A stretch of DNA of 64,000 nucleotides from Phlyctochytrium arcticum (GCA_025602905.1 JAHLKI010000003.1:1488001-1552000); one strand, 5' to 3'. Positions 23,873-33,867 are shown, counted from the first letter of the stretch. Numbers and translations: made by a program. The notes: a model not told the origin generated them from the sequence alone.

Positions 23873-25335
23873 TGTTCCAAGATCTATCTAATGGGCCAAG
23901 ATTTTTTGCCAAGATATAAAATTGTTCTCTCTCCGCTCCGCTCCGACGCCCCGGTCGCTTGCATGACTGTGCCTGATCCTGCTGTGGCTTGGCGGGCGGA
24001 GGTTGAACTTTCTGTACTTCGTTACTTCCAGGAGCTTCTGAGGAGCTTGTTTGATAAAAGTTCAAGTTTCTGATGGAACTTCCGTTGCATGAGATTGATA
24101 TGAGATCTGGGACTCGGGGTTGCGACCGTGGTCGGAATCCCACTACAGTAGGTGAAAAGTCTTCATCAAAGGGCATCCATCGTTGTAATAGTGTTTCGTG
24201 GATGCCTTTATAAACGTCTATACCTGATGCTTTGCCGTGACAAAGTACGAAAACGCCTCTGTATGCACCTGGAAAGACCAAATTTGAGGGGCCTCAAAAG
24301 CTCCATACGCAAAAAAAAATGTGGGTCCATGAACAAAGGTCCCGAGCTTCCTGGTACTCAGTTGTTCCTCTGATTCCTTTCCTTCTGGCAAGATCCATGA
24401 AGCCGTTTACTATGGTTGGACATCTCTGGGATATCTTCATGAATGGGTGTCTCATACGCATATGCTGCAGAATGCGGGACATCTCGTGAACGAAAGGGGT
24501 GATTTGCGGCATTTTACTCTCTTTTGGGAAATGGGATCTATTTAGTATGATTGCACAAGTCTTGTAAACTTTAAACGTAGAGTGTTCTGTTCAATGTGTC
24601 TCACGCCTACATCCTTCTGATGCTTGTTACTTATGGACGATAGATGCGAAAATGACAATGTTTTCTCGACATGAAAAAAAGATCATTCTGCGCCGGGAAG
24701 TAAGCAGTTCATATCTGGTCTCTCGATTCCATGAGTACGGATGTTCAAATAATACGATTCAAGACGCACCATGATACTATATGATGGATACCCACCATCC
24801 CAAGCGTGGCATAAATGCCGGCGTGGCGACTGCGCAGCTCAGCGGAGACGCGCGCCACACCGCAAATCGAGCGGCGGGCTGACCGCAACGCACAATGCGG
24901 CCGGTTTGTACAAGCGTCACTTCCACCGACCACCGACGCCGCTTCTCTTAGAACAACCTGTGAAACAACGGTTCGTCGTTCCTGGTCTTGGTTTTTTTGG
25001 GTCATTGTCGAAAAAACTTGTTCCCTTTGCTGGCATCTGCTTGAAATCTACATTCAACAACGACCATAGGTAAGTAAGACAGACTTGGCCGAAAACATGG
25101 TCAAGACTAACCGTTGGGGATAAGTTAGGCTTTTTGGCGCGGGAGCCTCATCCTTTGCAAGCGACTACAACAACCTTATTCGCCAACTAAGGACCTGCAA
25201 CATTCACTGTTGACCCAAGAAACCTACTCCTACCTTCCCGTCCTCTGAACAAAAAGCGCCTCCATCGAAACAGTCATCACCCGAAACCACTGGGAAGAGT
25301 GAAAGAAGAGCAGTAGAATCGCCTGTGGGTTTAGT
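23873..25335. promoter_or_regulatory. Intergenic region between SEC59 (-) and the redox fusion gene (+)
   Basis: About 1.46 kb between two divergent starts. A 160-codon minus-strand frame (23799-24281) overlaps the SEC59 start and shows no domain. No RNA gene was seen. It presumably holds both promoters and the 5' leader of the fusion gene, possibly with a leader intron (GTAAGT-like donor near 25070). Confidence 0.35.
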
Positions 25336-28300
25336 ATGGCTGTATGGGATAAGCGGAGTGAGCCGGGAGGACCACTAGTCGACAATGGACGAGGTTCTCA
25401 GCGACTGTTGCTTGTATTCTTGATATGGGTGGGATTGGTGTGTGTTTGGGCGACCCCCTCAGCTGCAGCAGTGGATGTGCAGCCTTTCAGCAGTTCAAAG
25501 GTCCGGCTGGATATCCGCGATGGCGATCTGGACTTGGGTATTTTTGGGGTACATGACGACGACGACGATTATCATCATCGTCAAGAAGACTATTTTGACG
25601 ACGACGATGATGATGAGACAACTACCACAAAGTCTACTCTTAAAACGACGGTCAAGACGACCACAACAACATTGGTACAGGCAATCACAAGTATCGTTAC
25701 TACCCAGCAACCCACCATCGTTCCATCCATTTCGGTCGATGCCAAGGTCGTTGTTATACCCACAGCTACATCAACAACACCACCTCCCCCACCACCAACA
25801 TCCGATCCGCCCATCCCATCACCAACCTCATCTCCAGCTCCGATCCCGCTTCCCCTTCCAAAGGAGGCCCCACTGCCCAAAAACGCACCAAAGGAAGCTT
25901 CAAAAGAGCCAAAGTCGTCCAAGACCTCAGAGTCGACGACATCATCATCAAAGGCCACCAAGACAAGAGCCACCGCCCTTCCCATTCAAACAACAGTCGG
26001 CGGTCCGGCATCCGCTACTGCAGCCCAGCTCAAAGCCGCCGGTCTCAAGGATCTCATTGGTGGCGACACCAATCTGACATTTCAATACGGCATTGACTCG
26101 TTCGAGCCCAGCAACGCGCTCAGCCTCTACTGGAAAGTCGAACTCGCCCAGCTCCATTGTCTCGTCATTTTCAATGCTACGCGGTACTGGCAGCAACAAC
26201 AGTTTACTTCGACCCCCAGTATTTGGAACTCGTGGGTGGGACTCGGATTCGGCCCGTCGATGTTGACGGCAGACATGTTGATGCTGTTTGCTAACCCAAC
26301 TACGCGCCGGTTAACCCTCACTGAAGTCACCTCGAAGCGATACAGCGATCCCGTACCCCAAAGGAGTCGCGTCATTGAGATTGACAACTTGCTGCAAACC
26401 GTCGTAGACCAACGCGTCATGATTTTCGAGTTTAATCGGCCCATGCGACCAGGGGATTCCAGTCATTGGAATATCGACGCGGACGAGCCATTTAGAATCA
26501 TTTGGGCGTTCAGTGTTTCTCCGGACCCGCGCAATCCCGGTGGACCGTCAGATTGGCACGGCCCTGAGAACCGGGGCGTCCATTCGCTCAACTTTCTTAC
26601 GGGAGAAAACAACCCAGTGGGCGATGGGCTCAAATCCAAAGTTATTCACGCAGTGGGCATGTCAGTTGCTTGGGGCATCTTTTTGCCGCTTGGAGTCTGG
26701 TGGGCCCGATACCGTCGACACACCAACAACTGGCTGCTCATCCATATTACTGCGCAGTCGGCCGGAAGTCTCATCACGATCGTCTTTGTGAGCTCAGTCT
26801 TTGTGGCACTGCGACCCGACGATCCACGAAACACACCTAGCGCAGATAAACATGACCAGCGACCTCACCCGCTTGCCGGATTCTTTCTCTTTGCGGCAAT
26901 CGTTTTCCAGTTTGGCCTGGGACTTTTCAACCGGTTGCGCCTTCGATTTGGCTGGTTTGAATCAAAGGAATGGCCTGGTCGTCTGATTGGCATGGTTCAT
27001 ACTTATATGGGTCGCGTACTGCTGGTCCTCGGATTTGCCCAAGCGTATCTGGGACTGGACATTCTATACCCGCTCGAGGACAACAAGGTCCGGGGACGGC
27101 TTGTCTGGGTTCTGTACTTTTTGTCAATGGGAGTGTGGATTGCTCTGGTAGCAGGAGGAGAGGCTACAGCCTGGTGGGACCGTCGCAAACATCGAGACCT
27201 GCGACCACCGCCATTCGAAAGTGCCAAAAACAGCGATGTCAAGAATTTCAAGACGCTGAATTCTACCACCTCCCCCAAAACCCTTTTCAGCAAGCGAAAT
27301 GTCAAGGCCGGCATTGACGCTTCATCGGATCGAATTGCCTTGCGACGTCTTTCTAGTGATCAAAACGAGGCTCAACCAAGTACTTCCACAATCGACTACG
27401 CCATGGCTCTTTCTGCCGACGCCATCAAGGAACAAGTGCAGTTGTACACTTGGCAAGATATTGCAACTGCCACAGAGCAGGGAAAACTTTTGGTGGTCGC
27501 CAATGGAACCTACATTTACGACATTTCCAAGTTTATCGGATCTCACCCTGGCGGACAATCCATTATGCATTCGGTCGCGGGTACGGATATTACGAATGAT
27601 TTCTTTGGGCAGGCCGGTGTAGACGCCGACAAGTTTTACAAAGTTATGGGAGATGAGCGGTCAGTGTCGCGGTTGATCCAAGACAGGTTGTCCAAGAAGG
27701 AATCAACCACCACCCGTGAATCATTCAAGCACCGTTCGGTCGCCAATTCAGCTACTTCGTCCAATTTCCCCATGCGCAAGTCGGCTGCACGGGGCCGGTC
27801 AATGCTGCGCTCTTCTCCGCCCGTATATGGCTCATCAGGGTTTACGGAGAAGGAATGGAAACTGATTATGAAGTCGCGACGGACCCATGTCCACACGCCT
27901 TCGGCCATTTCGCGGTTGACTACATTGCTGGTGGGTGAATTGGTGTCTCCGGGACAGTCTGGCACATTGGCGAGGGGACATGACGGAACAATGTCTCGAA
28001 AACGGTTAGTGGATGGAAGCGATAACTTGTCGAGTGACAAGGCTGTGTCAAGGAAGGAATCATCAGCTAGTTCACACTCTCGATCCTCGACACCCTGGAC
28101 TCCTGCCGAGTACCGCCGTTACGCACTCGTCTCGTCCACGCTCGTATCACCCCAAGGTCATTCGCCTGCGGTATACCGATTGCGATTTACTTTGCTGTAC
28201 CCCAACGCGTACCCCTCCCCACCCGATTTCTTCCCGGGCCAAGTCATCCAGCTCCAAACGCGCGTTCAGTCCCGCATCGAAACCCGCTTTTACACACCCA

Positions 28301-29274
28301 TTGAAGGAAACATGGGCGGCTTTGATATTATTGTCAAAACTTCGGCAACGGAAGGACTTGTTTCTTCGTTTTTGACTAAATCCAAGGCTGGCGAGCGACA
28401 ATGGAAGATTCGTGGACCCTGCGGAATCCCCATTTTCCAACCCCCCGCACCGTCCTTTATCCCCCAGCATCAGTACCTGGCATTTTCTACGGATGCGCCC
28501 GCTCGGACCGACGAAGCTATGGTTTACCCCGACAACATGGTCTTCATCACAGCTGGCTCGGCCATGGTCGCGGCCTTGCAAACGATCCAGTACTTGTTCC
28601 TTCCCACCAATATCGCCATCGAAGCATGTGCGCAGTACGAACCCCAAGAACCGGATGAATTGGCCGTCGAACCCAGCCACAAGATTCTACTGCACGGACA
28701 TTCATATGACGGCTGGGCCGAAGGCATGAACCTGTCCACCAACGAGGCCGGTATGTTTCCCTTGGGCGTTACATATCCGCGCTGTGGCCCGCTTCCCGTT
28801 ATCACCCTGGTGACGTGCGTGCATTCCGTCGACGATATCACCGACTTGGATATGTTTACAGGAGCATTATTGGCATACCCGGGTCAAGTCCGACTGGTCT
28901 GGGTCGTATCCACCGGCTCCACCAAGAGTTTACCGCACGACCATACGGTCCATGAAGGACATTTGACGCAAGATATTCTCGACCATGTTTTACGCGAAAC
29001 AGCCCAATGGAATTTTGATTCCAAATCCAACAACCACGATTCAACCACCGACGATCTGGTCGATGACTTTGTCGCCTACATGAATGACGAGAAAATCCCG
29101 GGCAGCTCTTCACCCCCACCCCCACAACAACCCAAAGACCAACGCGTCGTGATTTGCGGCCCGCCCAATTTTGAAGGCTCGACTTACGAGCTCCTAGTCG
29201 AAGGCCTCTGTATTGCCCACACCGACGTACGAGTCATGAGCCACGAACCCAGTGTCTCGCTCGAGTCCATATAG
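25336..29274 (+). CDS. Four-module membrane oxidoreductase: DOMON - cytochrome b561 - cytochrome b5-like - ferredoxin reductase-like
   Basis: A single intronless frame of 1312 codons. Residues about 24-44 form a signal peptide or anchor (LLLVFLIWVGLVCVWATPSAAA). An Asp-rich and then Thr/Pro/Ser/Lys-rich stalk follows. A DOMON domain lies at about 237-420 (LTFQYGIDSF...VHSLNFL). A cytochrome b561 core lies at about 433-606 with candidate haem histidines in VIHAVGM, LLIHITAQ, HPLAGFF and MVHTYMGR. A cytochrome b5-like domain lies at about 703-770 with SHPGGQSIMH. After a Ser-rich linker, an FNR-type domain covers about 923-1312: FAD motif RFYTPI near 984, RGPCG, a degenerate nucleotide-binding segment VFITAGSAMVAALQ near 1071, and VVICGPPNF near 1271. 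Electrons could pass from a cytosolic NAD(P)H/FAD module through b5 and b561 to an external DOMON haem: a one-piece trans-membrane reductase for iron, copper or ascorbate-type acceptors. The domains are clear; direction and substrate are inferred. Confidence 0.9.
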   Translation: MAVWDKRSEPGGPLVDNGRGSQRLLLVFLIWVGLVCVWATPSAAAVDVQPFSSSKVRLDIRDGDLDLGIFGVHDDDDDYHHRQEDYFDDDDDDETTTTKSTLKTTVKTTTTTLVQAITSIVTTQQPTIVPSISVDAKVVVIPTATSTTPPPPPPTSDPPIPSPTSSPAPIPLPLPKEAPLPKNAPKEASKEPKSSKTSESTTSSSKATKTRATALPIQTTVGGPASATAAQLKAAGLKDLIGGDTNLTFQYGIDSFEPSNALSLYWKVELAQLHCLVIFNATRYWQQQQFTSTPSIWNSWVGLGFGPSMLTADMLMLFANPTTRRLTLTEVTSKRYSDPVPQRSRVIEIDNLLQTVVDQRVMIFEFNRPMRPGDSSHWNIDADEPFRIIWAFSVSPDPRNPGGPSDWHGPENRGVHSLNFLTGENNPVGDGLKSKVIHAVGMSVAWGIFLPLGVWWARYRRHTNNWLLIHITAQSAGSLITIVFVSSVFVALRPDDPRNTPSADKHDQRPHPLAGFFLFAAIVFQFGLGLFNRLRLRFGWFESKEWPGRLIGMVHTYMGRVLLVLGFAQAYLGLDILYPLEDNKVRGRLVWVLYFLSMGVWIALVAGGEATAWWDRRKHRDLRPPPFESAKNSDVKNFKTLNSTTSPKTLFSKRNVKAGIDASSDRIALRRLSSDQNEAQPSTSTIDYAMALSADAIKEQVQLYTWQDIATATEQGKLLVVANGTYIYDISKFIGSHPGGQSIMHSVAGTDITNDFFGQAGVDADKFYKVMGDERSVSRLIQDRLSKKESTTTRESFKHRSVANSATSSNFPMRKSAARGRSMLRSSPPVYGSSGFTEKEWKLIMKSRRTHVHTPSAISRLTTLLVGELVSPGQSGTLARGHDGTMSRKRLVDGSDNLSSDKAVSRKESSASSHSRSSTPWTPAEYRRYALVSSTLVSPQGHSPAVYRLRFTLLYPNAYPSPPDFFPGQVIQLQTRVQSRIETRFYTPIEGNMGGFDIIVKTSATEGLVSSFLTKSKAGERQWKIRGPCGIPIFQPPAPSFIPQHQYLAFSTDAPARTDEAMVYPDNMVFITAGSAMVAALQTIQYLFLPTNIAIEACAQYEPQEPDELAVEPSHKILLHGHSYDGWAEGMNLSTNEAGMFPLGVTYPRCGPLPVITLVTCVHSVDDITDLDMFTGALLAYPGQVRLVWVVSTGSTKSLPHDHTVHEGHLTQDILDHVLRETAQWNFDSKSNNHDSTTDDLVDDFVAYMNDEKIPGSSSPPPPQQPKDQRVVICGPPNFEGSTYELLVEGLCIAHTDVRVMSHEPSVSLESI

Positions 29275-29832
29275 CCCCCTTCCCATCATTTCTGTATATT
29301 TGACACTTGTACATAGTTGCATATAGCACCTGATTTTGTATCTGTTTCATGGGTTATGGACTTTAAACGTTTTTAGATAATATTAACTCTCCTTTGCACA
29401 TATTGAAACTGTTTTTCATCCCATTGTTTTTTCCGTTTCAGTATATGAGCGTCTACGGAAAGGATGGTACAATGGGTGATCCGAAAAAAAGAAGGTCTTG
29501 GGTGTACTCTACTATAGCAAATACCGAATCAAGTGGAAGCAGGGGGCATCTCATATAAAGGATGTAGGGGTTTGATGGCTTCCCATTGATTTCCGCGCGC
29601 GCTGTGCCAGGCCTCACTGACAGCTGTCACCTCTCCCAGGCTTTCTCGGATTTTTGTCATCTCAGGCATCTTGACATCTTCGACATCTCTCGGGACATCT
29701 TTTCAAAGGACCCCACAACCGCTTGGACAAACTCCGTTTGAGGAGTTGATATCGTTTGCTGCCTCAACTCTTGCACTCCGTTGCTCTGCTACTGCGAGAT
29801 ACTAAAGTAGATCGTGGACGCTGAATGGTCAT
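29275..29832. other. Intergenic, no gene seen
   Basis: 3' flank of the redox fusion gene. Nothing recognisable on either strand. Confidence 0.35.
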
Positions 29833-30156
29833 TTGGACAGCTTCATGCCAAAGGATGGTGGCTCTTTGAGACACTTTCCTCTGTGTGTTCCAGCACCTGC
29901 CCGGCACCCAGATCTGTGGCCTCGATACGGCACGCCAGTCGATCTCCACAACGTCCAAAAATCTATATCTCAAGTTTCGGCCATGGACAATATAGTTTAC
30001 GCGGCGCGCATGGAATGGACGACATACGAAGGAAAGCGCACTCCTCTCGTGGAAACTGAACCGGTTGCTTCGGTGCAATTCGTGCGTCTACAGGACACAT
30101 GGCCCAACAAGCTGGCCTGGAACATCGAGTTGCGCAAGGACGCAGTGACTTTGTAG
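29833..30156 (+). CDS. Possible small protein or gene fragment, unknown
   Basis: A frame of 107 codons (MDSFMPKDGGSLRHF...NIELRKDAVTL-stop) whose composition looks protein-like (PDLWPRYGTPVDLHNV; VYAARMEWTTYEG), with no domain I can name. There is no clear splice continuation; the neighbourhood has other broken coding-like segments. It could be a remnant rather than a gene. Confidence 0.25.
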   Translation: MDSFMPKDGGSLRHFPLCVPAPARHPDLWPRYGTPVDLHNVQKSISQVSAMDNIVYAARMEWTTYEGKRTPLVETEPVASVQFVRLQDTWPNKLAWNIELRKDAVTL

Positions 30157-30399
30157 GATACATATACACATTGTTTACAGACCTATTCTATTATCAGCTG
30201 TCCGCTGATGCGCATTCTTTGCTGAGCCTCCAAGGCTTTGCGTTTGCTCAATGACATGGATTTGGACTGTAATGCACCGACATTGAAGAGGAGTTACTAT
30301 GGAAATTCATCAAATATTTGCTATGAAATGTGATGGCAAGGTAAATATAAAACTGTGCACTTCGTGACATTCAAATCTTACTAAAAATGTGGCAAGCAG

Positions 30400-30825
30400 G
30401 GCAGCAGCCAGCGCCAGTTTGCATCGCACGCTGCTGGAACCATTCGGATCCTTGATGGATATTGATAACCTGGAGTTGGCGGCTACCCCTTCAAAAGACA
30501 GGAGGTCGCATCATCCAGATTGGGAACCTGCCCGAGGTCGAGGAGAAGTATGCCTGAATTAAAGATCTTCTCTGTGAGCACCTTGAAGAGAACGTCTATG
30601 CGAAGTTCTGCAAGGTACCGTAATATCATCGTTTTTTGAAAGTCTTTTAGATTCTAACGGAATTATTATCAGGTCCATTTAATTCGAACTTGAATGAGGC
30701 AAACATCAACACACTCCAAATCATTCCAACATTGTTCATGCATTGAACAAAACCACGCTACTGGGAACTAGGCAATTCGTTGAGGAAGCAATCGCGGGTA
30801 CCCCTCAGCGCAATATGACTTGCCA
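30400..30825 (+). pseudogene. Eroded protein-coding relic, family not recognised
   Basis: Coding-like peptides appear in changing frames and broken by stops: FGSLMDIDNLELAATPSK, then in another frame TGGRIIQIGNLPEVEEKY, a TGA, IKDLLCEHLEENVYAKFCK, an intron-like gap (GTACCG...TTATCAG), then NKTTLLGTRQFVEEAIAG. This patchwork suggests a decayed gene. I cannot name the family. Confidence 0.3.
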
Positions 30826-31455
30826 GCTCTGACAGGCCAGGAGGGAGGCTCGCGTGAGCTGGTCTGGCAGCTGCGCACGCACCGGGCGTTCTTGGAAATG
30901 GAGAGTGTCTGGAGAATCGTACTTTACGTTCCAGCTTTGAACGTTGCGTTTGGTGGGCTAGACCATACCTTTGCCCCCAGCCCGTCGACTCTATGGTCAC
31001 CAGGAAAGGACAACACCTCCTCCCCCCAACAAGACGCCGTCACGACGTTGTATAAAAGCAAATTTCCACGATCCCTCAAGAAAAGGCTACCATCAACCCG
31101 CGCAGACGGCATCATCAATCTTTTGTGCAGGCAGCTGACGGATGCCATGGTGACTGCTGTATTAGGATCGACGATGTTCTGGTATAGAATGGAAGTTTTC
31201 AAAGACAAGTGGCGCCGCATGCGATGCATTAGCAGTGTTCCTATTCCCACAACCATCCAGGATATCCCGTCAACAATCAGCAGTTTGGGCAGTTTTATCC
31301 GTTTCGTGGTGAGTGACGAGCGTTATACCACGTCCACAACTCCAGGTATCTTACGTTTGGCCCAATCCATTAGGATGAAGTCAAATCTCACTCTATCATT
31401 CACCAAGACGAGGTCAAGACCGCAAAGCTTCCAATACAAACACCATAAAAGCTGA
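30820..31455 (+). CDS. Doubtful 211-codon ORF
   Basis: An open frame, MPALTGQEGGSRELVWQL...SFQYKHHKS-stop, with no recognised domain, next to an eroded relic. It may be chance or part of the same decayed locus. Confidence 0.15.
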   Translation: MPALTGQEGGSRELVWQLRTHRAFLEMESVWRIVLYVPALNVAFGGLDHTFAPSPSTLWSPGKDNTSSPQQDAVTTLYKSKFPRSLKKRLPSTRADGIINLLCRQLTDAMVTAVLGSTMFWYRMEVFKDKWRRMRCISSVPIPTTIQDIPSTISSLGSFIRFVVSDERYTTSTTPGILRLAQSIRMKSNLTLSFTKTRSRPQSFQYKHHKS

Positions 31456-31807
31456 GGACTAAAGATCTTCGGAAACTGAAAGGATTGATGGCCTAGAGGA
31501 TACCGCTTCAGTCATCATTTTGAGTTGGTCGTTGTCGACAACGCGACGTAGAATGATACTCTGCGCGTAGCACTTAGCGCAGTTCTGCCACAAGTAAATT
31601 TTAGATTGAATATACTTCCCTCAATAACATTTGACTGCAACGCGTAGTTTTAGAGACAAACTTTACTATTTCATTTATAAAAATTAAGTACATTAGCGGT
31701 TACCAAAAGGGTGATACAGAGGGAATATTGGGGGATCCTCAAAAGAGGTCTTTGGGGGGTTACGATACGTTTGTTGGGGAAAAGTGAAATAAAGGTGCTT
31801 TTAGGTG
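31456..31807. other. Intergenic, with a short palindrome
   Basis: Contains the perfect 14 bp palindrome CGTTGTCGACAACG (31530-31543) and otherwise nothing recognisable. It includes the 3' flank of the MMADHC gene. Confidence 0.35.
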
Positions 31808-32714
31808 CTATGGCACGTTCGGCACTTCAATCGGCTGACTTCCCACACTTTCAATGGCATCCCGAACCGCTTCCCAGGGTGCACAGGCAAAGAAAGTGGC
31901 CGGGTATGCTCTTGTTCCCCATGTCGGATGGACCAAAACGCGACAACATCCGACTTGTATCGTTTGATAGCGCAAGAGGGTGGATGAACCGTCTACGTCG
32001 GGATAGAGATGAGGACCGCGTTGGGAGAAGAGGGGGTATCCAGAAGATGGGTCAGCCAGGTCGGACCAGTACCCAAGTTTGGATAGCTTTTGTGAGACTT
32101 GGGTAGCCCATTGTTCAATCTGTAGGGAAATTGTGAGCTTCTGGCCAGACATCAGAGCAAAGCAGACAATGAAAACATACATAGCGGAGCAGCAAATCGC
32201 GTTCGTAGCCTGTATCCCCATTTACGTGCACCAGGTCTGTAGCAGTTTGTTGGAACGTGGGTACGACCACCACATCTTTCATGTCTGGTATAGATGGAAA
32301 CACGAGCGCAATCTCCTTCAGTAGACCTCGACCCGGCTTATGTATTGAGTACTGAAGACGCGACTTGTCGCCCAGGTCAGCGGCGGCCCGGAGGGGATGG
32401 GGAGGTTGTGGGTTGGGCGTTGAGGGTCGGAAGGTGAGATCGGTGGTAGTGGGGGCCAAGAGGCAGGCGGATCTGCGCTCGGACGCTGTGGAGGTCCTGG
32501 AGGAGCAGGACGAGGACGAGGAGGACGCGGAATGGAGGGATGTCCGGCGCGGGCAGAGGGGCGGAGACTGGCCTTGCGGCTCTTCCGAGGTTGTCATTGG
32601 CACTATGAGTGAACCTCGCCGTAAAGTCCTCCTTGATAAATAAGTTTGACCAGAGCGAAGAATGTTTGAGGTACTGCTGAGAGGTACTGCATAACGCGGT
32701 TTGACCATTTTCAT
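31808..32714 (-). CDS. MMADHC: MMADHC / CblD cobalamin-trafficking protein
   Basis: Partner of MMACHC that routes vitamin B12 to cytosolic methionine synthase and mitochondrial methylmalonyl-CoA mutase. Two exons: the first from ATG 32714 (MKMVKPRYAVPL...) to a 41 nt intron (32141-32181), then to NVP-stop at 31808. The C-terminal domain shows the family blocks: VVVVPTFQQTATDL (about 32255-32295), then YWSDLADPSSGYP, TIQVGCCRVLVHPTWGT and FFACAPWEAV (about 31830-32080), the counterparts of the vertebrate WADFIDPSSG and GCCKV-RHSLWGTH blocks. The N-terminus is Ser/Arg-rich and could hold a mitochondrial leader. It is divergent from the gene at 32937. Its presence predicts B12-dependent metabolism, which Dikarya generally lack. 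Confidence 0.87.
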
Positions 32715-32936
32715 CCACGTGAAAACGTGCTATAGTGAATGCCCGGATTGCGACTTTGTGGTTTTTCCCCAAACGAAAGTCTACAAGTACTCTGCCTAAT
32801 AAAAGTCTAACCTTCCCATTTCCTCAAAGAAACGTTCTGCAATAGTTGACAGGTAGAATATAACAGCTGGGACATTTAAATTTGATTTGTTGGACACTCA
32901 CTATCGCCGTTTCTTTTTTATAGCTGGGTATCATAA

Positions 32937-33584
32937 TGGCTGCCGAACGTGAAAAGGAAGAGGCCATCAATCGCCTCGTGAACCTCATCGAACGCCAACC
33001 CCGCAGTCATGATGCCGTACTTCTTTCCGATATGGCAAGAGCCTTGTTTCCCGAAAAGCTGAAACTCGCAGTTTTGCAGGACTTGATGGGAGCCGCCAAA
33101 ACGTGGGAAAGACTTGGAGAGTTCAAATTTGGTGGAGCGGCCCGCTCAGAAAGAGAATTCAACTTTGGACAATATCGCTGGGCCACCACGATAAAAACAA
33201 CATGATTGCCGTTACGAATCCGATTTTGCACCCCAAGGGACATACAACTTTATTAACGTCAAACTACCTAAGGACGGGTACGTTTACCAGCCAGAATTAG
33301 AAACAAGCGACGAGAAATTGGACATTTCGAATGCAGACGCCGACGAGTTTCGCTCTTGGTTTATGCAGAAATTGCGCCTGACGAAATTATTTGCCAAGGA
33401 ACCCATCATTTGCGCCCAATATAGTGCCGAACGCACGGAATTCAGCATCGACTGCGTCGATGTAGAGAATAAACACATTCTCACGGTCAAGTTTCACCAT
33501 GGAAGTCCGGTGGGAAAGCCGCAGAATGGGCCTTTCATCAATTTGGCAGAGGATATTCAGTGGAAGTATGAGGGGGAGTGGTAA
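32937..33584 (+). CDS. Unknown small protein with an apparent frameshift
   Basis: The first frame reads MAAEREKEEAINRLVNLIE...FGQYRWATTIK and stops at TGA near 33203. From about 33205 the next frame reads HDCRYESDFAPQGTYNFINV...EDIQWKYEGEW-stop at 33582-33584. Removing one A from the run of five at about 33192-33196 joins the two into one continuous protein of roughly 215 residues. No conventional intron bridges them: the only possible donor upstream is a weak GTGGAG near 33130, which would delete protein-like sequence. I do not recognise the family; it is hydrophilic, with an N-terminal helical part (LIERQPRSHDAVLLSDMARALFP). It may be a true gene with a sequence error, or a damaged one. Confidence 0.5.
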
Positions 33585-33626
33585 CTCGCTTGAATGATCT
33601 CGTGCTGGCTTGCATTCATCGACTAT

Positions 33627-33668
33627 GATATCTGAGCAATACATGCATATATGTATTGCTCAGATATC
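33627..33668. repeat. Perfect 18 bp inverted repeat with 6 nt loop
   Basis: GATATCTGAGCAATACAT (33627-33644) and its exact reverse complement (33651-33668) flank the loop GCATAT. It lies about 40 nt after the stop of the unknown gene and about 200 nt before BET4. It could be a transcript-end hairpin or a mobile-element scar. Confidence 0.85.
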
Positions 33669-33867
33669 TGTGAAAAAAATGTACTAATGTATGGGTCATG
33701 ATATTTCATTAAGTCACATACAAAATATAATACCTACGATGGAGTGACGGTCTTGGACTTAGAAAATGAAGGTACTCGGTATCTACACCGCAAAGGTCGC
33801 GTTTGAGTTTTGATCTGATAATCTCAGGCGAGTACAAACAAGCGCATTTTCAAGATTTTTGGAGACG

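Noticed and set aside
23799..24281. 160-codon minus-strand ORF upstream of SEC59 as a gene
   Set aside because: It overlaps the first exon of SEC59 in another frame and has no recognisable features.
25442..26077. 211-codon ORF inside the redox fusion gene
   Set aside because: A frame shadow of the Thr/Pro/Ser-rich stalk; the His/Arg/Gln-rich composition is an out-of-frame artefact.
31490..31560. tRNA-like A-box (TGGCCTAGAGGATA) with a following palindrome as a tRNA or SINE
   Set aside because: No pairing acceptor stem, anticodon arm or proper B box could be drawn.
32365..32643. Plus-strand ORF opposite MMADHC
   Set aside because: Antisense shadow of the Ser/Arg-rich N-terminus of MMADHC.
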